Shown here in pieces: positions 15,837-24,184 of a stretch of DNA of 64,000 nt; position 1 is the first letter of the stretch; the number at the start of each line of letters is the position of its first letter. Position numbers and translations under genes: made by a program. The notes below the pieces were generated by a model. That model was not told the DNA's origin and made no database searches. It saw nothing but the letters and a program-made list of their open reading frames with translations. The stretch lies in contig NZ_JBNJQR010000001.1 in assembly GCF_050113715.1 (NCBI RefSeq), forward strand, positions 310,001-374,000, in the 5' to 3' direction. Origin of the DNA: Brevibacillus_H ginsengisoli (GTDB lineage Bacteria; Bacillota; Bacilli; Brevibacillales; Brevibacillaceae).

Positions 15837-18194
15837 GTGGAGCAACGGGTTTTGAAAACATTAGAGTACTACAAGATCATTGATCTCTTAACGGATAAAG
15901 CAACTTCAACCGCTGGCAAGATAAAGGCTCGTGAGCTTACCCCGCACACTACCTTGGAAGAGGTACGCTATGCGCAACGTGGTACAGAAGAAGCCAGTAC
16001 AGTCCTTCGTTTAAAAGGAAGCGCTCCTCTAGGCGGAATTCGTGATATCCAAAGCGCAATTCAACGGGCCCGATTAGGCTCGATGCTGGGTCCGATGGAA
16101 TTACTGGATATTGCGAGCACGACCTTTGCTGGGAGACGACTAAAGACATTTTTATCGGAGCTAACAGAAGAGCACGGCTTGACGATTCTTCAGAGCCACT
16201 GTGATCAAATAGAAGGTTTGCGTGATTTAGAAAGCGAAATCAAGCGCTGTATTGATGAGAATGGGGAGATCATGGATAGCGCTAGTCTGGAGCTTCGACA
16301 AATTCGTCAGGAAATCCGAAGTCTGGAATCCCGAATCCGTGAGAAACTGGAGCAGATGACTCGCTCAAGCTCCTACCAAAAGATGCTGATGGAAAACATT
16401 ATCACCATTCGCTCTGATCGGTACGTCATTCCGGTGAAGCAGGAGTATCGTCACGTATTTGGAGGGATTGTCCACGATCAATCCGCGTCTGGAGCGACGC
16501 TGTTTATTGAACCGGAAGTGATCGTCTCCATGAACAATAAGCTGCGTGAAGTCCGCTTGAAGGAAGAGCGGGAAGTAGAGAAAATCCTGTATCAGCTGAC
16601 GGAGGGTGTCGCCCAGAATGTGGAGCCGCTGCTTTTGAACGTAGAACAGCTGGCTGAGCTAGATTTTCTTTTTGCCAAAGCGCAATTGGCCTATAGTATG
16701 AAAGCAACCCGACCGATCCTCAACGACCGTGGATATATTCGGATGAAGAAAGCCCGTCATCCATTAATTTCTCTCGATGTCGTTGTACCAATTGATGTAG
16801 AGCTAGGCGCCAATTATACGGCGATTGTGATTACAGGCCCGAACACAGGTGGTAAAACCGTAACCATCAAGACAATTGGATTGCTCTCGCTCATGGCGAT
16901 GTCGGGATTGCACGTTCCCGCTGAAGAGGAGAGCGAACTTGCAGTATTCTCCAGCGTCTTTGCCGATATCGGCGACGAGCAATCCATTGAGCAAAGCCTA
17001 TCCACTTTCTCCAGCCATTTAACCAATATCATCGGCATTTTGAAAAGCATGGATGAGCAAAGTCTCGTTCTGTTCGACGAGCTCGGAGCGGGTACTGACC
17101 CGACGGAAGGCGCCGCACTGGCGATGTCGATTCTTGATCATGTCATCTCCCGTGGAGCGCGATTGGTCGCAACCACCCACTACAGTGAATTAAAGGCATA
17201 TGCTTATGATCGTCCAGATGTCATCAACGCCAGCGTAGAGTTTGACGTGCAAACCTTGAGACCGACCTATCGCTTGTTAATTGGCGTACCGGGACGCTCC
17301 AACGCGTTTGCGATTGCCGCTCGTCTTGGTTTGCCGCAAGAGATTATTCAGGTGGCCAAAGGCTCAATCTCTGAGGAAGAAAACCAGGTGGAGACCATGA
17401 TTGCTTCGTTGGAACGCAATACCAAATCCGCCGAGAACGCGCGTCAAGAGGCGGAGCAATTGCGCAAGGAAGCGGATGAACTTCGCCGTCTGCTGGAAGA
17501 AGAGCGCAACCAGTTTGCCTTGGAGAAGAACAGTCTGATTGAAAAGGCAGAAGAAGAAGCGCGGATTGCAGTCCAGTTAGCGAAGGAAGAAGCGGACACA
17601 ATTATTCGCGAGTTGCGCAAGATGCGCGCCGAAGGAGTCGAAATCAAGGAACACCGTTTGATCGACGCCAAAAAGCGCCTGGGAGACGCCGTACTGGAAC
17701 TGGATAAGGAAAAAGTGAAGAAGCCAGCCAAAGCCGTTCGCGCGACACAGATCAAAGTGGGAGACGAAGTGATGGTCAACAGCTTCGGGCAGAAGGGAAC
17801 AGTTCTGGAGATGATCACAGACAAAGAATTCCTGGTCCAAATCGGAATTATGAAGATGAAGGTCAAACGCGACGATATGAATGTCGTGAAGGCTTCCGCG
17901 CCCCCAAAACCTGCTGTCCAATACACAGCGGTCAAAACGAGACAGAACAACGTCAAGCTGGAGCTTGATTTGCGAGGCTACAACGTAGAGGACGGGATTG
18001 CCGAGATCGACCGTTATCTGGATGAAGTGCTGCTCGCGGGATTCCATTCTGTCTCCATTATCCACGGACACGGGACGGGAGTGCTGCGCAAAGGGGTTCA
18101 TGAATTTTTGCGTGGGCATCGAAACGTCAAGTCATTCCGACTGGGCGGACAAGGAGAAGGTGGCGTCGGAGCGACCATTGTCGAACTGCGATAG
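15837..18194 (+). CDS. mutS2: Endonuclease MutS2
   Basis: 785 aa from a GTG at 15837, placed about 10 nt after AGAAGGAGG; an ATG 27 bp earlier precedes that site. MutS2 acts in recombination control and ribosome rescue in Firmicutes. It has a MutS-like core with helical levers, the ATPase site (Walker A GPNTGGKT near 332, Walker B LVLFDELGAGTDP near 410), and a long coiled coil around 510-640 rich in Glu, Lys and Arg. The C-terminal Smr nuclease domain covers about the last 75 residues (LDLRGYNVEDG, IIHGHGTGVLRKGV). A TATAAT at 15798 may be its -10. The following DUF350 gene matches B. subtilis mutS2-yshE. Confidence 0.96.
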   Translation: MEQRVLKTLEYYKIIDLLTDKATSTAGKIKARELTPHTTLEEVRYAQRGTEEASTVLRLKGSAPLGGIRDIQSAIQRARLGSMLGPMELLDIASTTFAGRRLKTFLSELTEEHGLTILQSHCDQIEGLRDLESEIKRCIDENGEIMDSASLELRQIRQEIRSLESRIREKLEQMTRSSSYQKMLMENIITIRSDRYVIPVKQEYRHVFGGIVHDQSASGATLFIEPEVIVSMNNKLREVRLKEEREVEKILYQLTEGVAQNVEPLLLNVEQLAELDFLFAKAQLAYSMKATRPILNDRGYIRMKKARHPLISLDVVVPIDVELGANYTAIVITGPNTGGKTVTIKTIGLLSLMAMSGLHVPAEEESELAVFSSVFADIGDEQSIEQSLSTFSSHLTNIIGILKSMDEQSLVLFDELGAGTDPTEGAALAMSILDHVISRGARLVATTHYSELKAYAYDRPDVINASVEFDVQTLRPTYRLLIGVPGRSNAFAIAARLGLPQEIIQVAKGSISEEENQVETMIASLERNTKSAENARQEAEQLRKEADELRRLLEEERNQFALEKNSLIEKAEEEARIAVQLAKEEADTIIRELRKMRAEGVEIKEHRLIDAKKRLGDAVLELDKEKVKKPAKAVRATQIKVGDEVMVNSFGQKGTVLEMITDKEFLVQIGIMKMKVKRDDMNVVKASAPPKPAVQYTAVKTRQNNVKLELDLRGYNVEDGIAEIDRYLDEVLLAGFHSVSIIHGHGTGVLRKGVHEFLRGHRNVKSFRLGGQGEGGVGATIVELR

Positions 18195-18209
18195 AGGAGG
18201 GGAGTTAGC

Positions 18210-18620
18210 ATGGAACAATTATTAAGTAACCCCTATTTTGCCACAACGGCTTATTTTGCCGTAACGGGTCTGGCGATGCTTTTATTTCTGACCATTTTTG
18301 AACTGGTGACCAGATATCGTGTGTGGGAAGAAGTAAAGCGCGGCAATATGGCAGTGGCGATGGCGACTGGTGGTAAAATCTTTGGGATTGCCAACATCTT
18401 TCGCTTCTCCATTGAGCAGCACGACAAGATCGGTCAAGCGCTGATCTGGGGGACGCTTGGGTTTGCCTTGCTTCTCACCAGCTATTTTATATTTGAATTC
18501 TTGACGCCCAGTATTAACGTAGATGAAGAGATCGCCAAAGATAATCGGGCGGTTGGACTTACGGCCATGATGATTTCCATTGGGTTTTCGTACGTGGTGG
18601 GAGCTAGTTTGACTTTGTAA
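18210..18620 (+). CDS. DUF350 family membrane protein (YshE-like)
   Basis: 136 aa behind GAGGAGGGG, 15 nt after mutS2. Four transmembrane segments with the DUF350 signature GNMAVAMATGGKIFGIANIFRF and a repeat-like ending DNRAVGLTAMMISIGFSYVVG. The function is unknown. B. subtilis yshE has the same place, where it is followed directly by lcfA; here about 29 kb of other genes intervene. Confidence 0.85.
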   Translation: MEQLLSNPYFATTAYFAVTGLAMLLFLTIFELVTRYRVWEEVKRGNMAVAMATGGKIFGIANIFRFSIEQHDKIGQALIWGTLGFALLLTSYFIFEFLTPSINVDEEIAKDNRAVGLTAMMISIGFSYVVGASLTL

Positions 18621-18644
18621 GAGGAGAGACGTTCGTATAGAGAC

Positions 18645-18676
18645 ACCCTTTTCCAGTGTGGAGAAGGGTTTTTTCT
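18645..18676 (+). terminator. Intrinsic terminator after the DUF350 gene
   Basis: ACCCTTTTCCA pairs with TGGAGAAGGGT across a short GTG loop, then TTTTTT. It ends the mutS2 unit. Confidence 0.85.
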
Positions 18677-18764
18677 TATGTCTCAAATAAAATTTCCAAA
18701 ACGAAACTAAACATTCTGTATGACGTAATATATGATTAGTAAAAAAAGTAAGGGGTGTATAGTT

Positions 18765-19850
18765 TTGGGATTATTCAATTGGTTTCGGGAAAATGTAACA
18801 GGGCAGAAAATTTGTCCGATCGAGCACCTTCAAAGCTATAAGCGTCTGGGAGAACAGGTGTATGAGCTTCACGTGGAGCTTACCGAATGTGAGAATCCAC
18901 GAGCTTTAGCCTTTTTACAAGCAGCCAAAAGTCTTCAAACCATGGCGGATGCCTTGCTTGGCGATGCTTTTTCCGGAATCGATGGAAAACCGAATGCAGT
19001 TCCCATCATCACTCATGATCAAGCGGATGTATGGTACGGTCTCATTCCGGATTTAATCATTGCGGCAAGACAAGAAGCTTCTTTTCAAGGATCATCCAAT
19101 TTAGCTTTGCCCATTCAGCTGGGAACCCAAATGGAGGGACCGAGTCCTTGTCCTGTAGAGCATTTGGCAGGACTTCGACGTGCAGCGGCAGGGATGGAAG
19201 AAATGGTTCAGGTTGATATCCAAATCGCTCGAACAAAAGGTGAAGAATATAAGGCCGCCATTTTGCTTTATGAAGAAGCGAGAACTCGGAAACAATCCGG
19301 TGACGCGATCGTAGGGATACTCTCTGAAGGACGACGAGTTTCGGAGGAGACGCATGAGGATGCGGAACAGCAATATTGGAAGGCGCTCTCCAGCTATATG
19401 TTAGTGGCACAAGGGTTAAAAGGGTCTGACATATTAAAGAAGGAGAATACGCTAAACCGAAAAACCTGTAAGCTGGATTCCAAGAATATCTGGAAAGTAA
19501 CCTCGCAAATAGCTAAATCGGAAGTTAAGCGTGCAGGAGAATGGGAGCAGGCGGAGGAGGACTTGACCGAACATTGGGAACAGTACATCATGAGGGAAGA
19601 TGACCGTACATACGAAACGACTGTGGAAGAATTACTCCAAGCAGGAAAAATAAAAGAAACTTCTTATTGGTATTGTTGTCCTTTTCCATCGGTTTATCAG
19701 GTGATCAAAACTCCTGTGGTAATTTTGGGTCAAGAGATTCCATTGCATCATTATTTTGTGTATGAGTATGGTGACGATGGTGCCCCTGCACGCTTCATCA
19801 CCAACAAGGAATTTGGAACCGCCGACGAGCGAAAATACTGCGATGACTAA
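18765..19850 (+). CDS. Uncharacterised soluble protein with two CP[IV]EHL motifs
   Basis: 361 aa from a TTG at 18765, preferred because AAGGGGTG lies about 9 nt upstream and because the resulting MGLFNWF start resembles the MGLIQML start of the next gene. I do not recognise the family. CPIEHL at C17-L22 and CPVEHL at C129-L134 head two similar segments, suggesting an internal duplication. The middle (about 145-275) is helical and charged. The C-terminal ~100 residues contain a CC pair (YWYCCPFP) and end in ITNKEFGTADERKYCDD. No signal peptide or membrane segment. The PspA-like gene follows after 15 nt, so the two probably work together. Confidence 0.65.
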   Translation: MGLFNWFRENVTGQKICPIEHLQSYKRLGEQVYELHVELTECENPRALAFLQAAKSLQTMADALLGDAFSGIDGKPNAVPIITHDQADVWYGLIPDLIIAARQEASFQGSSNLALPIQLGTQMEGPSPCPVEHLAGLRRAAAGMEEMVQVDIQIARTKGEEYKAAILLYEEARTRKQSGDAIVGILSEGRRVSEETHEDAEQQYWKALSSYMLVAQGLKGSDILKKENTLNRKTCKLDSKNIWKVTSQIAKSEVKRAGEWEQAEEDLTEHWEQYIMREDDRTYETTVEELLQAGKIKETSYWYCCPFPSVYQVIKTPVVILGQEIPLHHYFVYEYGDDGAPARFITNKEFGTADERKYCDD

Positions 19851-19865
19851 AGGCAGGTTTATAAG

Positions 19866-20456
19866 ATGGGGCTAATCCAGATGTTAAAGCATCTATTGGG
19901 AGGAAGTTCAAATAACGTGACGGATCCAGAACGAGCTTTGAATCTTTACATGGAGGAAGCTTCTGAACGGTTGCGTGAATTTATGGTCATCGTGAACCAA
20001 AGCGAATCCAAATGTCTATCGAATAAAGAGCGAATGAATGGAATGCAGTATCAAATCGAGCGTTTACGCCAGGATGCAGAGCAAGCTGCCATGCAGAAGG
20101 ATCAAGAGAAGGCGAGAAAACTGCTGGAGCAAGCTGCCGAATTCACGCAACAACTCGAGGAACAGAAAAGGAATTCTTCAACAGAAGAAGAAACGCTAAG
20201 GAAGTTGAAAGAGGAATTTCAATTCAAGAAGGCCAAGCTGGATTTAGCGAAAGAGAGACAACAAGACCTCATCACAAGAGGGAAAAACGCCATCATCCAA
20301 CGAGACATGAATAAGGCGTTAAGCAAGATAGAACAAGATTGTGAATCAGTAGAAAAGGTGAAGCAAGAGGTATTTTTGTCAGAAGCCCAAGCTGAACTAT
20401 CCCGTTCTTTGGATGATGAAATAGTAGAGTTGATGAGAAGAAGCAATCGGAAATAG
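19866..20456 (+). CDS. PspA/IM30-like coiled-coil protein
   Basis: 196 aa, somewhat shorter than typical PspA (220-230 aa). It starts MGLIQMLKHLLGG, an amphipathic membrane-binding-type helix, then DPERALNLYMEEASERLREFM, matching the DPEKxLxQxIxEMEExL stretch of PspA. The rest is one long coiled coil of heptad-like Glu/Lys/Gln sequence to residue ~190. PspA proteins coat stressed membranes as ESCRT-III-like polymers. The tight link to the preceding unknown gene suggests a membrane-stress or envelope role; that is inference. A weak SD-like AGGCAGG precedes the ATG. Confidence 0.65.
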   Translation: MGLIQMLKHLLGGSSNNVTDPERALNLYMEEASERLREFMVIVNQSESKCLSNKERMNGMQYQIERLRQDAEQAAMQKDQEKARKLLEQAAEFTQQLEEQKRNSSTEEETLRKLKEEFQFKKAKLDLAKERQQDLITRGKNAIIQRDMNKALSKIEQDCESVEKVKQEVFLSEAQAELSRSLDDEIVELMRRSNRK

Positions 20457-20492
20457 TTGGTCAGTATTGAAGAATGAATTAATAAATGGAAG

Positions 20493-20520
20493 AAGCGCCG
20501 GTTCATGGCGCTTTTATTTT
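20493..20520 (+). terminator. Intrinsic terminator after the PspA-like gene
   Basis: AAGCGCC (20493-20499) pairs with GGCGCTT (20507-20513), followed by TTTATTTT. Confidence 0.85.
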
Positions 20521-20595
20521 ATTATGTGTTAACTTAAGTATATAATCAGGTTAACGAAAAATCAGATATATACAAACCATAGAAGGGTGATTCTG

Positions 20596-21015
20596 TTGGA
20601 AAAAGTCATTTTACGAGGGCATCATTTACTTTGTGTGCACGGGTTTAAAGGGATGGGCTACAGTCCCGAGTTCGTAGTAAAAATGGCTGAAATTGTCGAG
20701 AACATTCGCAATCCCAAGAAGGATTTCACCATTCAGGTCGTTCGCGGCTTTGATGATACGTGTTGGGTGTGCCCTAATCAGGGAGAGACAAGATGCGAGG
20801 CTGATCCTCAATCGGAGGAACACGTTCAGTTTTTGGACCAGAATGTCATCACACACTTAGGGCTTCAAGCTGGAGAAGAATATCCCAAATCCTATCTGGT
20901 ATCCTTGACCCGCCAAAAAGTTGCTCCCGATGATCTCGACCACTTGTGCCAAGGGTGTTCGTGGCTAGCTCAAGGGGTATGCAAGGAAGGGATTCAGCTG
21001 CTAAAAGGCAAATGA
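20596..21015 (+). CDS. DUF1284 domain protein, cysteine-rich
   Basis: 139 aa from a TTG at 20596, which sits at proper distance from AGAAGGGTG; a GTG three codons earlier overlaps that site. The opening LRGHHLLCVHGFKGMGYSPEFVVKM is the DUF1284 signature. Further cysteines in DDTCWVCPNQGETRCEA and LCQGCSWLAQGVC could bind a metal or Fe-S cluster. Cytoplasmic, function unknown. It stands as its own unit after a terminator. Confidence 0.8.
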   Translation: MEKVILRGHHLLCVHGFKGMGYSPEFVVKMAEIVENIRNPKKDFTIQVVRGFDDTCWVCPNQGETRCEADPQSEEHVQFLDQNVITHLGLQAGEEYPKSYLVSLTRQKVAPDDLDHLCQGCSWLAQGVCKEGIQLLKGK

Positions 21016-21125
21016 AAATTGTGAACGATTCTCCCCTACCTTTTTTGTACAAAGACGAGTATAATAATGCTTTGAATTGGTCCATTTGGGGACAATCCAT
21101 TGTGTTGCCGTAAGGAGGACGTACC

Positions 21126-21275
21126 TTGGAAACACTTTACAAGGTGCTTTTTGCAGCAGGTATCTTGTTTGTTGCGGCCGGTTTGGTGTATGTAATGTAC
21201 TTTTTGCCTCAGGCTCCATCAACACCAGCGACAACGCCACATTCAACGAGCTATCTGCCAATGAGTAAGATATAG
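21126..21275 (+). CDS. Small single-pass membrane protein (49 aa)
   Basis: A short TTG-started reading frame directly behind a strong AAGGAGGAC (about 21113). The protein begins METLYKVLFAAGILFVAAGL, giving one transmembrane helix at about residues 5-27, followed by a Pro/Thr/Ser tail (PSTPATTPHSTSYLP) that would lie outside. It ends 29 bp before the nucleotide-sugar dehydrogenase, suggesting cotranscription. No homology recognised. The ribosome site and membrane-plus-tail design make it more likely real than chance. Confidence 0.6.
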   Translation: METLYKVLFAAGILFVAAGLVYVMYFLPQAPSTPATTPHSTSYLPMSKI

Positions 21276-21304
21276 ATTAGTTCTTGTGAAAAGAGGAGAT
21301 AAAT

Positions 21305-22603
21305 ATGACTCAACCAGTTCGTGTAGCTGTTATCGGTCTTGGCTTTGTAGGCTTGCCTCTCGCGCTTACCTATGCGATGAAGGGTGCGCAAGTTATCGGG
21401 ATTGATGCATTGCCAAGTCTTATAGATGAAATTAACGCGGCTCATTCTCATCACCTGGAAAGCTACCAAGGCAAAATGCTTGCGCAAATTCTGAAAGAAC
21501 AGATCGAAGCAGGCCGTTTCAAGGGAACCACCTCCTACGAGGAAGCGGCACAGGTAGTGAACAACTACATCGTGACAGTGGGACTCCCTGTGTCTAATGG
21601 AGATCCGATTCTGCAGCCGTTAAAAAACTGCGCGCATACACTTGGTTCAGTACTGAAAAAAGGCGACACTGTGATGATTCGCAGCACAGTTGTTCCTGGC
21701 ACAACACAGGAAGTGATCCAACCGATTTTGGAAGAAGTAAGCGGACTGAAAGCCGGAGAAGATTTCTATCTGACCTACTGTTCTGAGCGTATTGCGGAAG
21801 GACGAGCTTTTGAAGAGTTTATTCACATGCCGCTTGTATTGGGTGGAGTAAATGAAGCTAGCGCGATGAAAGGGAAAGAATTGCTCTCGTTCATCAGTGA
21901 AACGGATATTACCATCTCCGATATTCGCGTGGTGGAAACCTCCAAGGTGATCGAGAATATCCAGCGTGACGTCAACATTGCAATGGTGCAGGAGTTTGCT
22001 CGTTTTGCCGAAACGTTTGGCATTGATACCTTTGAATTGATCAAAGTAGCCAACACTCACAAACGTGTGAATCTGTTGACTCCGGGTCCTGGTGTAGGCG
22101 GTTTCTGTTTGCCAAACGCGCTGTACTACCTCCAGCCTAAAGCAAACGAACTGGGTGTTTCGTTAAGCCTGTTGCAAACCGCGCGTCGTATCAATGATGA
22201 TGTGCCAAATGTCCTGACGGATATGTTGGAAGAGGCGTTGAAGGCATCTGGCAAAAGCCTGGTTGGCTCCCGTGTAGCCGTACTTGGCTTGGCGATGAAA
22301 GACTTCTCCAACGACGATCGCGTAAGCCCTGTGCATGATTTGATCAAGATCTTGCAAGGACGCGGAGTAGAGGTTGTCTCCTACGATCCAGCCGTGCCAA
22401 GCATATACACGCACAAGGTTGATTCCCTCGAGGCAGCGGTTAAAGGTGCGGATGCTCTATTCTTAACTGCGCTTCAACAAGAGTTTGCCGAAGTGAATTG
22501 GAATGAAGTAGCAGCATTAATGAACCAATCTCCTGTTTTGTTTGATACCAAAAACCGCATTCCGCGCGACGTGGATGCCCAAGTGAAAGTCGTTCGCGTA
22601 TAA
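21305..22603 (+). CDS. Nucleotide-sugar dehydrogenase, UDP-ManNAc dehydrogenase-like
   Basis: 432 aa behind AAGAGGAG. It oxidises a UDP-hexose C6-OH to the carboxylate with 2 NAD+. Features in order: Rossmann motif VAVIGLGFVGLPLALTYA at about 8-25; central domain with RSTVVPGTT, CSERIAEGRA and ENIQRDVNIAMVQEF; catalytic cysteine in GPGVGGFCLPNA near 268; C-terminal UDP-binding domain (VAVLGLAMKDFSNDDRVSP, VVSYDPAVP). The helix after the cysteine reads LPNA, not the PKD of UDP-glucose dehydrogenases, favouring the WecC/TuaD-like ManNAc branch. The product would feed wall polysaccharide synthesis with the glycosyltransferases downstream. Confidence 0.85.
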   Translation: MTQPVRVAVIGLGFVGLPLALTYAMKGAQVIGIDALPSLIDEINAAHSHHLESYQGKMLAQILKEQIEAGRFKGTTSYEEAAQVVNNYIVTVGLPVSNGDPILQPLKNCAHTLGSVLKKGDTVMIRSTVVPGTTQEVIQPILEEVSGLKAGEDFYLTYCSERIAEGRAFEEFIHMPLVLGGVNEASAMKGKELLSFISETDITISDIRVVETSKVIENIQRDVNIAMVQEFARFAETFGIDTFELIKVANTHKRVNLLTPGPGVGGFCLPNALYYLQPKANELGVSLSLLQTARRINDDVPNVLTDMLEEALKASGKSLVGSRVAVLGLAMKDFSNDDRVSPVHDLIKILQGRGVEVVSYDPAVPSIYTHKVDSLEAAVKGADALFLTALQQEFAEVNWNEVAALMNQSPVLFDTKNRIPRDVDAQVKVVRV

Positions 22604-22611
22604 AATAAAAG

Positions 22612-22662
22612 TGAAGAAGCTTCAATTCCTTTCAATGAGTAAAGGAGTTGAAGCTTCTTTTC
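22612..22662 (+). terminator. Strong intrinsic terminator
   Basis: GAAGAAGCTTCAA and TTGAAGCTTCTTTT form a 12-bp stem, with CCTTT/AAAGG inside. It follows the dehydrogenase gene. Confidence 0.9.
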
Positions 22663-22704
22663 ATTTATGTAAGCTGAATCAAAAAATGCTGGATATTCTA
22701 ATTA

Positions 22705-22736
22705 TTTCACGATACACTAAAAAGTGTAAAATGAAA
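22705..22736. promoter_or_regulatory. Two-part dyad, possible operator of the VOC gene
   Basis: TTTCA-CGA-TACACT-AAAA-AGTGTA-AAA-TGAAA is symmetric in both blocks, centred on 22720/22721. It lies 38 bp before the ATG of the VOC gene, where a repressor or activator site would be expected. Which regulator binds is unknown. Confidence 0.5.
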
Positions 22737-22773
22737 CAGTGTTTCGTCTAGTGAAACGAGAGGGAGGTTTTTT

Positions 22774-23148
22774 ATGGTATACAAATTCTCTGGGATAGAC
22801 CATGTTCAACTGGCAGCTCCTGAAGGTTGCGAAGCTGAGGCTAGAAGCTTTTTTGCTGACGTATTAGGTTGGAGCGAAATCCCCAAGCCCGAAAGCCTTC
22901 AAAAGCGGGGTGGCGTATGGTTTCAATGTGGCACTCATCAAGTGCACATCGGAGTTCAAAAGGATTTTGTCCCTGCCACGAAAGCTCATCCCGCATTTCA
23001 GGTTCAGAATATAGAGTCATTACGTGAATATTTACTTCAGAGAAACATCCAAGTGATTGATGATGAAGCACGAGCTGATGAAGGTGTTAAACGATTCTAT
23101 CTAAACGACCCATTTGGAAATCGTCTTGAATTTCTGGAATACTTGTAA
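22774..23148 (+). CDS. VOC-family (glyoxalase/bleomycin-resistance-like) protein
   Basis: 124 aa behind GAGGGAGG. A single VOC unit of two beta-alpha-beta-beta-beta modules: IDHVQLAAPEGCEAEARSFF at the start with a His ligand at about 10, FQCGTHQVHIGVQ in the middle, and FYLNDPFGNRLEFLEYL at the end with Glu as a candidate last ligand. Such proteins are metal-dependent lyases, dioxygenases or drug-binding proteins; the substrate cannot be told from sequence. The dyad at 22705 suggests inducible control. Confidence 0.8.
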   Translation: MVYKFSGIDHVQLAAPEGCEAEARSFFADVLGWSEIPKPESLQKRGGVWFQCGTHQVHIGVQKDFVPATKAHPAFQVQNIESLREYLLQRNIQVIDDEARADEGVKRFYLNDPFGNRLEFLEYL

Positions 23149-23166
23149 TGAGCTCACGCTTAGCGC

Positions 23167-23991
23167 CTAACAAAATGGTACGCTAGATGCCAGATTCATC
23201 ATGGCGCGCATGGTTCGATACATCTCGTATTGATTGGCCGCCTGATAAACAACCTCCGTACTGCCAACCTCATAAGATGTTCCTGGCACAATGGAAGCCA
23301 TCTCCGCTTGTCCGGCATGGGCGAACTCAATCTTGCATTGCAGCGGAAGCTGTGCGAGCAGAGGAGAGATGTTTTTTGCGTTGGCTAGGGCTTCTTTTGT
23401 TTTTTGTTGAAGCTCTTTATGGCTTAGGGCAAGCGAGAGACATACAGCGGATGTTCTGGAAACCGCTTCTTTGACAATCGCTGTTGAAATATTAGGAATA
23501 AGAGACTTAGCTTCCTGCGCAATCTGATCATCGCCAGAGACGAAAGTAACCGGTACACCGCACAAACCAGCGTAAATCGCATTAAAGCCAAATTCTCCTA
23601 CTACCAGATCGTTCACATAGAGGTTCTTGATGACACCGGACATGGTATGGCTGAGCACACCCGGAACTCCGTGACGAGCATGGTAGCCAATGAAGAAAGC
23701 GGCATCGTAGCTGGAGTCCAATCCTTCCATCATCGAGTCATTGCGAGGGGTTCCGCATAACAACTTGGCTTTGGGATGAAGCTGCTCCAATAGAATGTTG
23801 TTGAACGTGTTATGGCTGTCTGCGACGAGAATTTCAGTGACGCCAGCTTCTACCGCCGCTTCGATAACCGCATTCACATCTTGAGTCATAAATTGTCGCC
23901 CGCGCTCGTAATTGTTGTGCCCTGGATTGATGTACGAGGGGTCCGTAATGCCGGAGATGCCTTCCATGTCACACGAGATAAATAATTTCAC
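23167..23991 (-). CDS. dppA: DppA-like D-aminopeptidase (M55)
   Basis: 274 aa from a GTG at 23991 behind AAAGGGTG, the same length as B. subtilis DppA, a self-compartmentalising zinc D-aminopeptidase. All residues expected from that enzyme are at matching positions: D8 and E10 (SCDMEG), H60 (VADSH), H104 (GYHARHG), H115 (VLSHTMSG) and E133 (VVGEFGFNA). In B. subtilis it heads the dipeptide permease operon, but no dpp transporter genes are present here, so this is a standalone copy. It probably recycles D-Ala-containing wall peptides. Confidence 0.93.
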   Translation of the reverse strand: MKLFISCDMEGISGITDPSYINPGHNNYERGRQFMTQDVNAVIEAAVEAGVTEILVADSHNTFNNILLEQLHPKAKLLCGTPRNDSMMEGLDSSYDAAFFIGYHARHGVPGVLSHTMSGVIKNLYVNDLVVGEFGFNAIYAGLCGVPVTFVSGDDQIAQEAKSLIPNISTAIVKEAVSRTSAVCLSLALSHKELQQKTKEALANAKNISPLLAQLPLQCKIEFAHAGQAEMASIVPGTSYEVGSTEVVYQAANQYEMYRTMRAMMNLASSVPFC

Positions 23992-24152
23992 TCTGAAGCA
24001 CCCTTTCTGTATGTAGCATTTATTTCTTCCAGTGGCTAAAATGTCTTTCAAACTCAATGTTATCCTTTAAAACGATCAACTTGCAAGAGAATGGGTGCAA
24101 TAAATTGAATATTTCTGATTTGCTTTTGTTTTTGAAACAGAGCCCCATAAAA

Positions 24153-24184
24153 AAGAAGGTATAAGACAATCCTTATACCTTCTT
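24153..24184 (-). terminator. Intrinsic terminator of the minus-strand glycosyltransferase
   Basis: Perfect 13-bp stem, AAGAAGGTATAAG with CTTATACCTTCTT, with a T run on the minus strand. Its 5' arm overlaps the end of the glycosyltransferase gene. Confidence 0.9.
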
